A stretch of DNA of 13,642 bases from an uncultured bacterium (GTDB lineage Bacteria > Patescibacteriota > Minisyncoccia > Phycocordibacterales > UBA9973): assembly GCA_903854645.1 (NCBI GenBank), contig CAINWY010000085.1, forward strand, positions 1-13,642. The letters run 5' to 3'. A program made the position numbers and the translations under genes. Under the pieces are notes generated by a model. That model was not told the origin of the DNA. It worked only from the letters and a program-made list of their open reading frames with translations, and did no database searches. Below, in pieces: positions 12,039 through 13,642 of the stretch. Numbering within the stretch: the first letter of the stretch is position 1; every line of letters starts with the position of its first letter.

Positions 12039-13642
12039 TTATTTCAAGTATTCTGGTGTATAGACACTCATATAGTCTACCACCTCACTCATAACGCGTG
12101 TGGCGTTACCAGAAGCCTCTTTAGGACCTCTTTCCATTAATATAGCAAATGAGTATTTAGGATTTTCATATGGGAAAAATCCAGTAATCCAGGAGTTTGT
12201 ATTTGTATTACCAAAACCAATCTGTGCTGTTCCGGATTTTGCTGCTACCTCTACATTTGCTAAATTTAGTGCCATAGCTGTGCCTTCTGTCACAGCCATT
12301 CGCATACCCTCATGAATGACTGTCATTTTATCTTTGTCTATCACTATACTATTTATTCTTGATTCATATTTTTTATCATTTTTGATTACGTGTGGAGTAG
12401 ATATGGTACCCATAGACGCAATACCTGTCATTGCTTTTGCAACAGAAAGTGGCGTCACTTGGAAACCATACTGACCAATAGCTGTATTGTATGTGTCACC
12501 AACTCTCCAATTATCCCCCTTAAATGTTTTTGCCTTCCATTCTGGCGTTGGAACTATGCCTTCCTTTTCAACTCCTAAATCTACGCCAGTTTTATCTGCT
12601 ATACCAAAAATATCTGCATATTTATCTATATTTAAAATTCCTAATCCTTTCTGACTTTCAAAACCCCCACCTATTTCATAAAAATATACGTCTGAAGATA
12701 TAGCTATTGCTTTCCTCATATCAACATAACCAAAAGAACCGTGGTCTTTGAATACTGACCTCTTTTCCGGAAAATATGGATTCGGTATTGAAATAGACCC
12801 ATTAGAAAATATTCGCTTTAGTGGCGTTATTACATTTTCCGCAAGTGCTCCATATCCTAGGAATGGTTTAACAATTGATCCTGGGGTATACAATCCAGAA
12901 ACAGCTCTATTTAGAAAAACTTTTCTTTTATCGCTAAAATACCCACTTATAACCCCATTGTCTTTACCTAATGACAAAATAGTTCCATTGTATTCAGGAT
13001 AACTAGTCATAGCTAATAATTCTCCAGTTTTAATATCCATTAGCACACCAGCACCACCAGAGAATGATGCATTTTGTGCCATAGATACAATAGAATCATA
13101 CATTTTCTTTTGAATTCTACTATCAATAGATAGGACCATATTTGCACCCGCAACAGGTGGAGTAACTACGTTTTCAGATTGTATTTCACCTTTAACATCT
13201 GTCTCTGTAATGCGTACTCCATTCTTACCTGTGAGATTTAGGTTGTATGATTTCTCTACCCCATCTTTTCCAATAAATGAATCTTGCCAGTAATTTCCAG
13301 AGGAATCCTTTGCTGGTGAACTAACATAGCCTAGAAGTAGACCAAAGCCACCATTATTTATATATGATCTAACAGGAGAAGAAAATTTATTTAAGTCATT
13401 TACATCCCAAGAATTCCAGGCTAATAAAATATTATTCCTATCATATATAAGACCACGGTCAGCAAAAATAGGCTGCTTCATCAAAGTATTATTCTCACTC
13501 TTTTTAAAATATGCTTCGCCTTTTATAATCTGTAAAATACTTAATTTGTATGTAAAAATAACTGCACATAAAAAAAAGAAAGTGCCTAACAAAAAAATAG
13601 CTTTTTTAGGTATAGGTTTTTCTAATCTACCTTCAAATTGCT
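12039..13642 (-). CDS. mrdA: Class B penicillin-binding protein, PBP2/MrdA type (partial, start beyond the window)
   Basis: Transpeptidase for side-wall (elongation) peptidoglycan, usually paired with RodA. The frame stays open to the right edge, so the true start lies outside. About 16 further codons precede the TTG at 13592, and a transmembrane helix follows the basic stretch PIPKKA. Numbered from codon 13592, the motifs are Ser239-Ile-Val-Lys242 (PGSIVKPF), Ser299-Ser-Asp301 (SSDVYFYE) and Lys452-Ser-Gly454 (KSGTAQ). The SxD and KSG variants and the block GDTYNTAIGQ are typical of PBP2 rather than FtsI. The visible part is about 533 aa, near full length. The pedestal-domain segment around residues 60-90 is shorter than in E. 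coli PBP2. The stop lies 97 nt before greA. Confidence 0.92.
   Translation of the reverse strand, partial: QFEGRLEKPIPKKAIFLLGTFFFLCAVIFTYKLSILQIIKGEAYFKKSENNTLMKQPIFADRGLIYDRNNILLAWNSWDVNDLNKFSSPVRSYINNGGFGLLLGYVSSPAKDSSGNYWQDSFIGKDGVEKSYNLNLTGKNGVRITETDVKGEIQSENVVTPPVAGANMVLSIDSRIQKKMYDSIVSMAQNASFSGGAGVLMDIKTGELLAMTSYPEYNGTILSLGKDNGVISGYFSDKRKVFLNRAVSGLYTPGSIVKPFLGYGALAENVITPLKRIFSNGSISIPNPYFPEKRSVFKDHGSFGYVDMRKAIAISSDVYFYEIGGGFESQKGLGILNIDKYADIFGIADKTGVDLGVEKEGIVPTPEWKAKTFKGDNWRVGDTYNTAIGQYGFQVTPLSVAKAMTGIASMGTISTPHVIKNDKKYESRINSIVIDKDKMTVIHEGMRMAVTEGTAMALNLANVEVAAKSGTAQIGFGNTNTNSWITGFFPYENPKYSFAILMERGPKEASGNATRVMSEVVDYMSVYTPEYLK

Noticed and set aside
1059..13642. TGA recoded as glycine (code 25)
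   Set aside because: All recognisable proteins are full length under the standard code and none contains or ends in TGA, whereas code-25 genomes use TGA often inside genes.

Overview
The window is AT-rich (about one third GC by eye), gene-dense and almost entirely chromosomal housekeeping. Inference: it looks like a streamlined bacterium of the Candidate Phyla Radiation (Patescibacteria, Parcubacteria-like). The reasons are a very short division/cell-wall cluster (mraZ, rsmH, an ftsL-like gene, ftsI, murF and then nothing further of dcw), a MurF without the usual N-terminal substrate domain, small intergenic gaps, few Shine-Dalgarno sites and several promoters that would give leaderless mRNAs. 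No mobile element, rRNA, tRNA or CRISPR array is visible. All genes are on the minus strand except a small unknown gene at the left end and a response regulator.

Left part (1-3450): a small unknown plus-strand gene (219-428) meets a PrxQ/BCP peroxiredoxin (526-954) at a bidirectional terminator. To the right lies an SOS-type unit: lexA (2368-2928) followed after 1 nt by a Y-family polymerase (1059-2366). Its promoter has an 18-bp near-perfect palindrome that exactly fills the -35/-10 spacer, a strong candidate LexA operator. Upstream is an unknown 101-aa gene (3049-3354) with its own terminator and the window's strongest Shine-Dalgarno site.

Middle (3450-4375): a possible 30-codon leaderless gene on the minus strand, a leaderless single-domain response regulator on the plus strand (3653-4066), a bidirectional terminator, and a small unknown gene ending the dcw operon.

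Cell-division/wall operon (4097-9138, minus): mraZ, rsmH, ftsL-like, ftsI (PBP3), murF, unknown. The genes are tightly spaced or overlapping and read from one visible promoter with MraZ-type repeats on both sides of its -10 box. MraZ would repress its own operon; RsmH methylates 16S rRNA; FtsL-like and FtsI act in septal peptidoglycan synthesis; MurF makes the UDP-MurNAc-pentapeptide precursor. Just upstream is a GC-richer 62-70 nt element that folds as a three-way junction and ends in seven T on the plus strand. It matches no RNA family I recognise.

Right part (9416-13642, minus): an unknown 145-aa gene, then greA-lysS and a second class B transpeptidase of the PBP2/MrdA type, which runs off the right edge. 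Nothing here is clearly a new multi-gene system. The best leads are the structured element at 9246-9316, the LexA and MraZ operator architectures, the recurring leaderless promoter geometry, the candidate small gene at 3476-3568, and the complete absence of TGA stop codons in 16 genes.
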